Origin: Bacteroidota bacterium
GTDB taxonomy: Bacteria > Bacteroidota > Bacteroidia > Flavobacteriales > Flavobacteriaceae
Length of the DNA: 14,945 nucleotides
Direction: 5' to 3'
NCBI GenBank assembly: GCA_022601215.1
Contig: JAHZIZ010000152.1
Coordinates: forward strand, 1 to 14,945
The notes beneath the pieces were generated by a model. The model was given only the letters and a program-made list of their open reading frames with translations. It did not search any database and was not told where the DNA came from. The first letter of the stretch is position 1. Every line of letters starts with the position of its first letter. Positions 1 through 7,515 of this stretch are shown one piece after another. Made by a program: the position numbers and the translations under genes.

Positions 1-2
1 AA

Positions 3-3000
3 ATCACACTTGAAAACGGCAAAATCCCTTCTCACTTACTTATAAACTACCCATTACCTATTTCTTCAGAAGCAAGTGAACACGGAGAGCATGAACATGA
101 TTGCGACTGCGACAATGAAGCTCCTCGTTTACCTGATACCGATGAGTTAATTATGAATGGAGGTGATTTCACCAATGATTTAGGAGGTCAATGCAATGTG
201 AAATTTAAACCAAATAGGTCCTTAGAGGAAATCAAATTTTCCACCATCGTTCGTACCTCTGATCCTCAAATTCAAAAATATGCGATCACAAGCACACAAC
301 TGTCTGATTTCAAGGAAGACCTTAGTTTATACATTCGATTAGTGTCTGAAACTTTGTTTAGTCTTGATTATTATCGCCCCTATTTTCAACCAAAAGAATC
401 AAATACTCCCGTTTCATTTTGGGCAGCAATATTTAATGCTCAAAACAACACTAATAACATTTATAGTCAAATTGAAACATTTTCCAATCAGCTGCAAAAC
501 AACATGGAACCTGTAAAGGAGCAATTATCTGTTTTGAGAATGGGGCTAGAAAATTATTCACCAGACATCAGTACAGTAAACCAATACAAGCAAATTATCC
601 GAGCTTTTAGTCAACTTGGAATACGAACCTTCAATTTCCTAAATCAAATAAGGCAATTCTATGATGCACATAGTGATGAACTAAGAACCGCACCCATAAT
701 TGGAAATTTATCTAAATACAAACTCACTCTTTACAATGCTGCCATCGTTGTGCAGAAACAGCTAAAGGCAATTAACCAATCTTTTTCGGACGGTGCAGCC
801 GACCGTGTCGAATTGGATATTGACAATGCGATAGATTGGGATGAATCTCCTACAATATATCAAGCTACTTCCATAGCGCATGGTCATATTCTTTGCTTTC
901 ACATGCGATGGAAAGCCGATGGGTATTCCTTAGGGGAAGTAAAATACAGCAAATCTTTAGGGCCTTGCGAAAAAGAACAAATTGCCATTTTAGACTGGAA
1001 TAGAAGCGATTCAGCCACACGATTAGAAAGTCAGAACTACCGAGAAGGAATGCAAGCCAACTTTTCTCGGGATAGAGATGTTAATGAAGTGATCAATGCC
1101 TCCTTATACGAATCTGTAAAAGGAAAATCTGCTGCTGTCACCACGGGATTTGGTACTGGATCCGGAGGCGCTGCTGCCGGCCAATACATGGGAGTTATGA
1201 TGGGAGGCGTTGCTAGTTTGTTTGGTTCTATTGGCGTTTCAGGATCGGTTGCCAATCAACAAGGAACTCGCTCCTTGTCATCAAACACCATGCAAAAACT
1301 AAAAGATAGAATCAACCAATCTTCTCAAGTTGTTAGGAGTCAAAGATCTGTTGTAATACAATCTAATTCTCAAAATGAAAGTGTTCAAGCCACAACCAAG
1401 GTAATTGCTAATAAAAACTTATGTCATTCGGTCAATTATCTATTTTTTGAAATTTTAAAACATTATGCCATTGAACAAGAATTAGTAGATGTAAGAGAGT
1501 GTTTATTTATTCCTATGAAAATAACCTCTTTTAATGCCGAAAAAGCGATACGATGGAAAAACATATTACAACCTTTAATGCCTGACAGGGAACTCTATCT
1601 AGGCTTTCAATCCATAGAAGAAATTGAAAATGAAACCCCAGTATACAATGGTATTTTAGCCAATCAAATCATCACAGATTTTCAAGGACAATTGAGCCTT
1701 CGATTTGATATACCTTTGCCTGATTTTGACATCCCAGATGCGGAAGATTTTGTTGCGTGGGGGGCAGATCAATTTGATGCTTGGAACAGTTCTTCTTGGC
1801 CTATTTTTTATCCTATTCTAAAAACAAAGTTTGGATTTGGATCTAAGGAGAGTTTCTTTAAAGCCGAATTTTGGAAAAAACGCCAATCAGAAAAAATACG
1901 AAAATGGGAAACTAAATTTCTTCCAGTTCTCGTAGCGAACTTTATTGAAAATCTAAAAATTGTCGCCGTCAATGACACCATTGAGACAGACTTAGAACTA
2001 GACATCACACAGCTTTCAAAATACCGAAAGTCCAGATCAATGGATATTTCATTAGCTATTTCGGAAAACACCCCGACTATTAGAAGAAGTGATATTACCA
2101 GAATAAAAATAATGGCTTCATACGAAGTTCCTGAGCACTCTCGAATCCTGGTTACCTCCGGAAGCCTAAGTTACAGAACGGCTGCCATGTCCAATTATAT
2201 TTTTAGAAAAAATAGGATCAATAATGATCTATCTAACTACGACAGTGTCTCCATCATTACCCCATTAAACAAGCAGGAATTAATGGATCCGAGTGTAATT
2301 CAGGTAGAGCGAGCCAAAAAGCTACTCACCTTTCTTAATGACCACCTCATTGAAATGCATCAGCATATATTTTTAAGAATGAATAAAAACACGCGATTTA
2401 TGATGCTTGATGGGATATATCTCGACATTGCCGATCAGAGGAGCGTAGCTAGTCTGGTAGAAAATGAGATTGTTGATATCGTTGGTAATTGTATGGTAAT
2501 GCCTGTTAACCATGGATTGCGTATTGACCCCGTTTTTAAAGAAGTTCAAGATTTATTCTCAATTTACAATCCAGACGAACCTAAAGCCCCCTTCAGAGTT
2601 AGTCTACCTACAGGAGGATATTTCATGGAAGCCGTGCAAGGATCCTGTAATTCATGTGAAGATTTAGACTATACCAAAGCTCGTTTTAATGGCTTTGGAT
2701 GCACAGAGGAACCAACGCCTATTGAGACATTATCTACCAGTTCTAGAAATGTAACTCCTCCCAATTTAGAGTCTAAGGATTTCCCAACGAACATTGTGAA
2801 TTTTCAAAATGTTCCACAAGCACCTGCACCTACAGATCTCAACGGTGTATTATCCCTATTAGGAAAAGAGAACGCCTTTAGAGATCTAACTGGACTTACT
2901 GAAAATCAGAAAAATGCATTAGCGGCGCTACAAACAAATGCTGAAAGTGCGGTTTCTATGGGGCAAATGGCCACAGAGCTAGTTAAGGCTCAAATGGGAC

Positions 3001-4376
3001 AAGCCATGGAAAAAAATATAGATCGTGATTTAAACCGAATCAATGATCAAAAAGAAAAAGGTAATATCTCTGAAGAAGATGCAAAACAACTCACATTAGA
3101 TCTTCTGGGAAATAAAAACAATACTAGTACACCATCGCATACGGGTAACGCTGGGGATACAGATTCTGTTGAAATGTTAGACACCTTAAACACAGGAATA
3201 GAAGCTCTAAACAGTGGCGCAGGTTCGGTTAGAACGTTTAATTATGCTCCCGACGGTTCACGAAAAGAAATAGAGCTCACGGAATCTAACAAACCACCAG
3301 TCCCTGAAGACAACTCGATTAAACCATTAAACCCCTACGATGGTTCTAAAATTAGAACCGAAGTTCTGTCTGAATATACCGTTTACCCAACAATTGTTGA
3401 AAGAATCATGGAGTTGGATGTAAGTAATAGGTTCTTCGACTTAATCGAAGTGGACAAAGGGTATGTAGGATTTGATCTGAAATTTTGGGAACATGGACAA
3501 ACTTCAGACCGTCCAGAAATCCATGAAATATATGACACCTATGCCTTATATATCAATAAGTACATCGATTATAGAAATCAATTATTATTAAACAATCAAA
3601 CCTCTTTCATCGGAGTTATAAATGAACAAGTAGATTCCTTATTCAGAGATGCCATGGCGCCGGCCATTTCTAATGCCGGCATAGCAAACTATATTGAAGA
3701 AGAGTATCATGAACGGTATCATCCACATTCAGATTCTTTCAGTTGGCTATTACTAGCAGGGTTCTTAGTTCATGAAAGGGACATGCGAATTCGCAATAAA
3801 AAACTCTCGGAAGAGCAGCAAGAAAAGTATGAGGCCTTTCGTCAAGAACCCCCACAAGAATGGATCGATTATATTAATGATAGTAACAATAGAAACATTA
3901 AATATTGGTTCTGCTGTGTGCAAAAAATATGGCCAGAATATATAAGAGAAATTGATACTTACGGAGAACGCTATTTTAATTATAAAGACATTGCTACGGG
4001 AATAAACAGTCCAGGATACAGTAGACTACCAAATCTTCCCTCCTTTTTTAATGGGCAAGGTATTCTTTACACCGGAAATATGCCGCAGGGTAGTATCGCT
4101 TATTATAAATATAACACCCCGGAAAAAATGTTTGAAGATCTTTGGATCGAAGCAAAGAGTGCGCATTATAATTTATTTGTAACAGAGCAACCCTATAGAC
4201 CCACATTGGCAATTTTTGATAATGGCATGCCTTATGGATATAATCAACATATGTGGTGGAGGGAGATTGGTTTTGACAGAGCGCTCAATGCCGAGGGCGG
4301 ATATATTCCTAGCCCAAAATTAACACGATGGACAAATGAAGGGAAATTTTCAGACTGTCTGCTGTTATTAGAATAG
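3..4376 (+). CDS. Very large modular protein of unknown function, 5' end outside the window
   Basis: I do not recognise the function. The frame is open from base 3, and the first ATG in the window (base 153) is preceded by 50 uninterrupted in-frame codons, so the true start lies upstream. Numbering from that Met, the visible parts are: a His/Cys/Asp-rich tract before residue 1 (bases 78-116); a mainly helical region about 45-215; a Gly/Ala/Met-rich hydrophobic stretch about 330-365 that reads like a glycine zipper; a core about 420-860 ending in CNSC (C832, C835) and C850; a linker rich in Pro, Asn, Gln and Thr about 860-1070; and a distinct C-terminal domain about 1075-1407 with HERYH at 1186-1190. 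No signal peptide or T9SS sorting domain is visible. The core, with its FRDLTGL-type block, reminds me of other giant uncharacterised bacterial proteins, but this is unverified memory. A delivered effector or polymorphic toxin is one possible reading. A terminator follows 61 bases after the stop. Confidence 0.85.
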   Translation: MTLENGKIPSHLLINYPLPISSEASEHGEHEHDCDCDNEAPRLPDTDELIMNGGDFTNDLGGQCNVKFKPNRSLEEIKFSTIVRTSDPQIQKYAITSTQLSDFKEDLSLYIRLVSETLFSLDYYRPYFQPKESNTPVSFWAAIFNAQNNTNNIYSQIETFSNQLQNNMEPVKEQLSVLRMGLENYSPDISTVNQYKQIIRAFSQLGIRTFNFLNQIRQFYDAHSDELRTAPIIGNLSKYKLTLYNAAIVVQKQLKAINQSFSDGAADRVELDIDNAIDWDESPTIYQATSIAHGHILCFHMRWKADGYSLGEVKYSKSLGPCEKEQIAILDWNRSDSATRLESQNYREGMQANFSRDRDVNEVINASLYESVKGKSAAVTTGFGTGSGGAAAGQYMGVMMGGVASLFGSIGVSGSVANQQGTRSLSSNTMQKLKDRINQSSQVVRSQRSVVIQSNSQNESVQATTKVIANKNLCHSVNYLFFEILKHYAIEQELVDVRECLFIPMKITSFNAEKAIRWKNILQPLMPDRELYLGFQSIEEIENETPVYNGILANQIITDFQGQLSLRFDIPLPDFDIPDAEDFVAWGADQFDAWNSSSWPIFYPILKTKFGFGSKESFFKAEFWKKRQSEKIRKWETKFLPVLVANFIENLKIVAVNDTIETDLELDITQLSKYRKSRSMDISLAISENTPTIRRSDITRIKIMASYEVPEHSRILVTSGSLSYRTAAMSNYIFRKNRINNDLSNYDSVSIITPLNKQELMDPSVIQVERAKKLLTFLNDHLIEMHQHIFLRMNKNTRFMMLDGIYLDIADQRSVASLVENEIVDIVGNCMVMPVNHGLRIDPVFKEVQDLFSIYNPDEPKAPFRVSLPTGGYFMEAVQGSCNSCEDLDYTKARFNGFGCTEEPTPIETLSTSSRNVTPPNLESKDFPTNIVNFQNVPQAPAPTDLNGVLSLLGKENAFRDLTGLTENQKNALAALQTNAESAVSMGQMATELVKAQMGQAMEKNIDRDLNRINDQKEKGNISEEDAKQLTLDLLGNKNNTSTPSHTGNAGDTDSVEMLDTLNTGIEALNSGAGSVRTFNYAPDGSRKEIELTESNKPPVPEDNSIKPLNPYDGSKIRTEVLSEYTVYPTIVERIMELDVSNRFFDLIEVDKGYVGFDLKFWEHGQTSDRPEIHEIYDTYALYINKYIDYRNQLLLNNQTSFIGVINEQVDSLFRDAMAPAISNAGIANYIEEEYHERYHPHSDSFSWLLLAGFLVHERDMRIRNKKLSEEQQEKYEAFRQEPPQEWIDYINDSNNRNIKYWFCCVQKIWPEYIREIDTYGERYFNYKDIATGINSPGYSRLPNLPSFFNGQGILYTGNMPQGSIAYYKYNTPEKMFEDLWIEAKSAHYNLFVTEQPYRPTLAIFDNGMPYGYNQHMWWREIGFDRALNAEGGYIPSPKLTRWTNEGKFSDCLLLLE

Positions 4377-4437
4377 ACTAAATCTCAGGGACTATTTTAA
4401 ACAAAATTATGTTATAGAATAATGCCTTGTTATTTGT

Positions 4438-4470
4438 AAAAAGCCGTTTTTGAGGAGGAACGGCTTTTTT
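4438..4470 (+). terminator. Rho-independent terminator after the large gene
   Basis: The arms AAAAAGCCGTT (4438-4448) and AACGGCTTTTT (4459-4469) are perfectly complementary around a 10-base loop. The right arm runs into a T tract that continues into an AT-rich tail. The hairpin starts 61 bases after the TAG stop of the large gene and precedes the promoter box of the next gene, so it separates two transcription units. Confidence 0.85.
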
Positions 4471-4503
4471 ATTTTTTAGGACTCTTTTTTAATTGCTTCT
4501 GTT

Positions 4504-4511
4504 TACATTTG
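4504..4511 (+). promoter_or_regulatory. Bacteroidota -7 promoter box (TACATTTG) for the AraC-type regulator
   Basis: TACATTTG fits the Bacteroidota sigma-A -7 consensus TAnnTTTG exactly and lies 27 bases before the ATG at 4539. I could not place a convincing -33 TTG element at the usual spacing. The same octamer precedes polA and the metalloprotease gene in this window. Confidence 0.6.
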
Positions 4512-4538
4512 AGTGACTGGTAACAAACAACGCTACTT

Positions 4539-5639
4539 ATGTTTAATCTCTGGGAAATCATTTTCTTATTCTTTTCGTTTCAGGCGTTTATAATGTCCCT
4601 TTATTTCTTTTTTAAAAAAAAGGGGGATGCCGTTGCCAATCGTATTCTCGGAGTGTATTTATTGTTATTCTCTTTAAACATTACCTATAATGTTTTGTAT
4701 TGGTCAAAGCTGTTATTTACCCTTGAGAAGGTAAATATGTTTGGTATTCTAGCTACTTTATGGATTTCGTATCCCCCGCTCATTTACCTGTACACAAGAC
4801 GGATTGTAGCTCACAAAAAAATTGGCTTTAAAGATGTTATACATGCGGTGCCCGTGCTGGCTATTTTCTGTTTTCATCTACCATTCTTTGTGTTAAGCGC
4901 ACAACAAAAGTTACAAGTCCTTTCTGACAATCGGCTAGCCGATTATGTTATCAACCTTCAGCACAACTTCACCATAACCATTGCCCTCATGATTTTTTAC
5001 GCCTTCCTTACTTATTTTTCTTTTAGAAATAATAAATTGGGACGTAATAAAAATAGATGGATTCTATGGCTGCTGGGGTCGTTTGGTTGTTATGTAATTG
5101 CTATGACTTCTTACTACGTATTGGTTAAATTAGGGATCATAACTACCGCCTACGATTACTTTATCACCTACACACTAATTTTCTTTATTGGCTTAGTCAC
5201 CTATTTTGGTTTGGTACAACCCGATGTGTTCAATGGACTGTCAATGGACAAAGTGCTTCCCTTCACAAAGTATAAAAACACGGGATTAACTAGAGCACAT
5301 TCTCAAGAACTTAAAAACTCCCTCTTGCGCTATATGCAAACCGAAAAACCATATTTAAACAGTAGTTTGCGTTTGGATGACCTATCTGAAAAACTGAACC
5401 TGTCAAGACATCATACCTCTCAAATAATTAATGAACATTTTGACACCAACTTTTTCGATTTCATCAATGGCTACCGTATTGAAGAAGCAAAGTCTTTGCT
5501 TATCAACGACCCCAACCTTAACATTACCGATGTTATTTACGCAAGCGGCTTCAATAATCGTGTGTCCTTTTATAACACCTTCAAAAAATATACGGGAACC
5601 ACACCCAGTGCTTTCAAATCTCAATCTATTAGTGTATAA
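4539..5639 (+). CDS. AraC-family transcriptional regulator with N-terminal seven-helix membrane domain
   Basis: This 366-residue protein has two parts. Residues 1 to about 226 form seven hydrophobic segments (about 4-25, 33-55, 66-88, 99-122, 142-165, 174-197 and 204-226), typical of the membrane-anchored AraC regulators common in Flavobacteria. Residues about 265-362 are a double helix-turn-helix DNA-binding domain: LRLDDLSEKLNLSRHHTSQI forms the first HTH, INGYRIEEAKSLL the linking helix, and the second ends in the family signature SGFNNRVSFYNTFKKYTG. The membrane part probably senses a ligand or envelope state, but the sequence does not show which. The start at 4539 gives a complete first helix and sits just after a TACATTTG box. 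The next gene, 112 bases downstream on the same strand, encodes a secreted protein and is a plausible target. The family call is secure; the signal and targets are inferred. Confidence 0.93.
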   Translation: MFNLWEIIFLFFSFQAFIMSLYFFFKKKGDAVANRILGVYLLLFSLNITYNVLYWSKLLFTLEKVNMFGILATLWISYPPLIYLYTRRIVAHKKIGFKDVIHAVPVLAIFCFHLPFFVLSAQQKLQVLSDNRLADYVINLQHNFTITIALMIFYAFLTYFSFRNNKLGRNKNRWILWLLGSFGCYVIAMTSYYVLVKLGIITTAYDYFITYTLIFFIGLVTYFGLVQPDVFNGLSMDKVLPFTKYKNTGLTRAHSQELKNSLLRYMQTEKPYLNSSLRLDDLSEKLNLSRHHTSQIINEHFDTNFFDFINGYRIEEAKSLLINDPNLNITDVIYASGFNNRVSFYNTFKKYTGTTPSAFKSQSISV

Positions 5640-5718
5640 CCCGTTATTGTATTTCCCGATAAAACCTTCCTTTTTCATTTGTAAACCTATATAAGGAATA
5701 ACAGTTTTTCGTCTGACC

Positions 5719-5726
5719 TATATTTA
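5719..5726 (+). promoter_or_regulatory. Possible -7 box (TATATTTA) for the beta-propeller gene
   Basis: TATATTTA matches seven of the eight positions of TAnnTTTG, counting the free positions, and lies 25 bases before the ATG at 5752. The 112-base gap after the regulator holds no terminator hairpin, so read-through from 4539 is also possible. In such AT-rich sequence this box could be chance. Confidence 0.35.
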
Positions 5727-5751
5727 CTTAGTGGTATAAAAATATATCACT

Positions 5752-6933
5752 ATGAAAACTTTACAACTCGTTTTTTTTTGCATGTTCAGCACATGTCTAT
5801 TCGCACAGATAACTGTGACAACAATCACCTCAGAAATTAGTGGAAGCGGAGGGCTATCTCTTGATACGGAGGGCAATCTCTATATAGGAGATTTTGGAGA
5901 TACCCTAGGCGGTCCAGATCCTGATGGAATTCCCAACAACATCCTGCAACTAGACACAGATCTAAATCTCTCCATTTTTGCAACTGGTTTTACAGGAGCG
6001 TCAGGAAATGGTTTTGACAGTAATGGTATTCTGTTCCAAAGTGACATTAGAGATAATGCCATCTATAAAATTATTAACGGTGTTCGAACCTTTGTTACTT
6101 CAGATGGCATTGTATCTCCTGTTGGAATTGTTTTTGACAGCAACGACAATTTCTACGTGTGTAACTGCGGAAACGGAACCATCCAAAAAGTAACTCCTGC
6201 AGGCACCTCGACCGTGTTTGCTTCTGGTTCACTATTTGCCTGTCCAAATGGCATCACAGTGGATGAAGATGACAACTTATATGTCTCTAATTTTTCCAAC
6301 ACTAATATTGTTAAAATCACACCCTCAGGGACAGCGACCACCATCGCAAACACTCAAACCGGTGATACTAACGGTCATTTAGACTTTGATGAAATTTCTC
6401 GCAACCTATATATCGCCAGTTATGCAGGACAAAAAATTTATAGCCTCAATATTGACGATCCACAAATAGAAGTGTTAGTGGGAACTGGAACACGGGGCAA
6501 TACCGATGGCAATGCAGATACTGCCACCTTTTCTACACCAAATGGCGTTGCCGTTTCTCAAACTGGTGATTCTATATACATAAACTGCGCTGTTCCCCTG
6601 AGCGGTACTACTATTAATCCTCAAGTGATCCGTCTTATATCGGGAGTAACCCTCTCTATAGAAGAAAATGCTCGGAAAAAATATCACGTAAAAACTTATC
6701 CGAGTCCAGCCTCCAATGAGATTACCATACAGGCAATACTCCCGATACATATTTCAGAAGTAACCATAACCATCTATAATCTACAAGGAAAATGGGTGAA
6801 GGAAGAAGCAATGGTTTCAAATTCCGACTTAAACTCTATCATTCCAATATCAGATTTAGCTCCAGGGGCCTATTTATATAGCGTTTCGCATAAATCCAAA
6901 CAACTGTTTAATGGGAAATTTATTAAGAAATAG
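5752..6933 (+). CDS. Secreted NHL/SMP-30-like beta-propeller protein with T9SS type A sorting domain
   Basis: This 393-residue protein begins with a clear signal peptide (MKTLQLVFFCMFSTCLFA, likely cut before Q19). Residues about 30-300 contain repeated propeller blades of the form G(I/L)xxDxxxNLYVxNxxNxxIxKIxPxG, for example VGIVFDSNDNFYVCN and NGITVDEDDNLYVSN, as in NHL and SMP-30/gluconolactonase folds. I count about five or six. The last roughly 75 residues (YPSPASNEITI, then VTITIYNLQGK, LAPGAYLYSV and FIKK at the end) match the T9SS type A C-terminal sorting domain, so the protein should cross the outer membrane and be released or anchored at the surface. The fold often serves for ligand binding or lactone hydrolysis; I cannot assign a substrate or confirm catalytic residues. 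It lies between the AraC-type regulator and an SRPBCC gene and is probably co-transcribed with the latter. Confidence 0.9.
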   Translation: MKTLQLVFFCMFSTCLFAQITVTTITSEISGSGGLSLDTEGNLYIGDFGDTLGGPDPDGIPNNILQLDTDLNLSIFATGFTGASGNGFDSNGILFQSDIRDNAIYKIINGVRTFVTSDGIVSPVGIVFDSNDNFYVCNCGNGTIQKVTPAGTSTVFASGSLFACPNGITVDEDDNLYVSNFSNTNIVKITPSGTATTIANTQTGDTNGHLDFDEISRNLYIASYAGQKIYSLNIDDPQIEVLVGTGTRGNTDGNADTATFSTPNGVAVSQTGDSIYINCAVPLSGTTINPQVIRLISGVTLSIEENARKKYHVKTYPSPASNEITIQAILPIHISEVTITIYNLQGKWVKEEAMVSNSDLNSIIPISDLAPGAYLYSVSHKSKQLFNGKFIKK

Positions 6934-6965
6934 TATCTTAATCCACGAAATCAAGAACCATTAAT

Positions 6966-7406
6966 ATGAAATTTAAAGGCAGTATAGATATCAATCAACC
7001 CATAGAAAAAGTGGCGGCTTTATTTGCAAATCCAGACTACTTAGGGGAATATCAAGATGGGTTTCTTCGGAAAAAATTAGTGAGCGGTACAGAAGGAGAA
7101 GTAGGTGCTATTTCAAAAATGTATTATACAATGGGTAAAGGCGAAATGGAATTAACGGAAACCATACTTGCCAATAACCTTCCCCATTCTTTTGAAGGGC
7201 AGTACCATCATAAACATATGGACAACACGCTCAAATCTTCCTTCACTTCACTTAGTGATACCGAAACGAGATATGTTTGGGAAGGAGAGTACACAGCATT
7301 TAGAGGTTTTATTCCAAAAATGATGAAACTATTCTTTCCGAAGGTGTTTGAAAAACAAGCCAAAAAATGGATGGATAATTTTAAAGTCTTTGCAGAAAAA
7401 CAATAG
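6966..7406 (+). CDS. SRPBCC (START/polyketide cyclase-like) family protein
   Basis: This small cytoplasmic protein of 146 residues has the SRPBCC layout. It opens with the typical first strand and helix (KFKGSIDINQPIEKVAALFANPDYL), followed by antiparallel strands through the middle (MYYTMGKGEMELTETIL; RYVWEGEYTAF) and a long amphipathic C-terminal helix (about 115-145, ending KKWMDNFKVFAEKQ) that closes the hydrophobic cavity. Family members bind lipids or other hydrophobic ligands, and the ligand here is unknown. The start follows the beta-propeller stop by only 32 bases with no terminator between them, so the two genes are probably one transcript. The unit ends at a strong hairpin 17 bases after the stop codon. 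Fold call good, function unknown. Confidence 0.85.
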   Translation: MKFKGSIDINQPIEKVAALFANPDYLGEYQDGFLRKKLVSGTEGEVGAISKMYYTMGKGEMELTETILANNLPHSFEGQYHHKHMDNTLKSSFTSLSDTETRYVWEGEYTAFRGFIPKMMKLFFPKVFEKQAKKWMDNFKVFAEKQ

Positions 7407-7423
7407 TAATTTCTAACCACATT

Positions 7424-7451
7424 AAAGACTGTCAATTGACAGTCTTTTTTT
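7424..7451 (+). terminator. Rho-independent terminator after the SRPBCC gene
   Basis: Bases 7424-7447 are a perfect 24-base palindrome (AAAGACTGTCAA/TTGACAGTCTTT) that folds into a 10-bp stem with an AATT loop. The descending arm runs into eight T residues (7444-7451). It ends the regulator, propeller and SRPBCC unit just before the polA promoter box. Confidence 0.88.
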
Positions 7452-7485
7452 ATCCACAACATGCTGTTTTCTGAAGCGTTCTTTT

Positions 7486-7493
7486 TACATTTG
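7486..7493 (+). promoter_or_regulatory. Bacteroidota -7 promoter box (TACATTTG) for polA
   Basis: This is an exact TAnnTTTG match, 22 bases before the polA ATG at 7516 and downstream of the preceding terminator. No clear -33 TTG was found; TGTTTTC at about 7465-7471 is the nearest T-rich candidate. Confidence 0.6.
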
Positions 7494-7515
7494 AAAAAGA
7501 ACAACAATCTTTCCT

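Noticed and set aside
153..155. ATG at 153 as the true start of the large gene.
   Set aside because: Fifty open in-frame codons precede it and nothing resembling a promoter lies just upstream. The protein more likely begins outside the window.
7424..7447. The 24-base palindrome as a regulator binding site for polA.
   Set aside because: It is followed directly by eight T residues and sits just after a stop codon, which fits an intrinsic terminator better.
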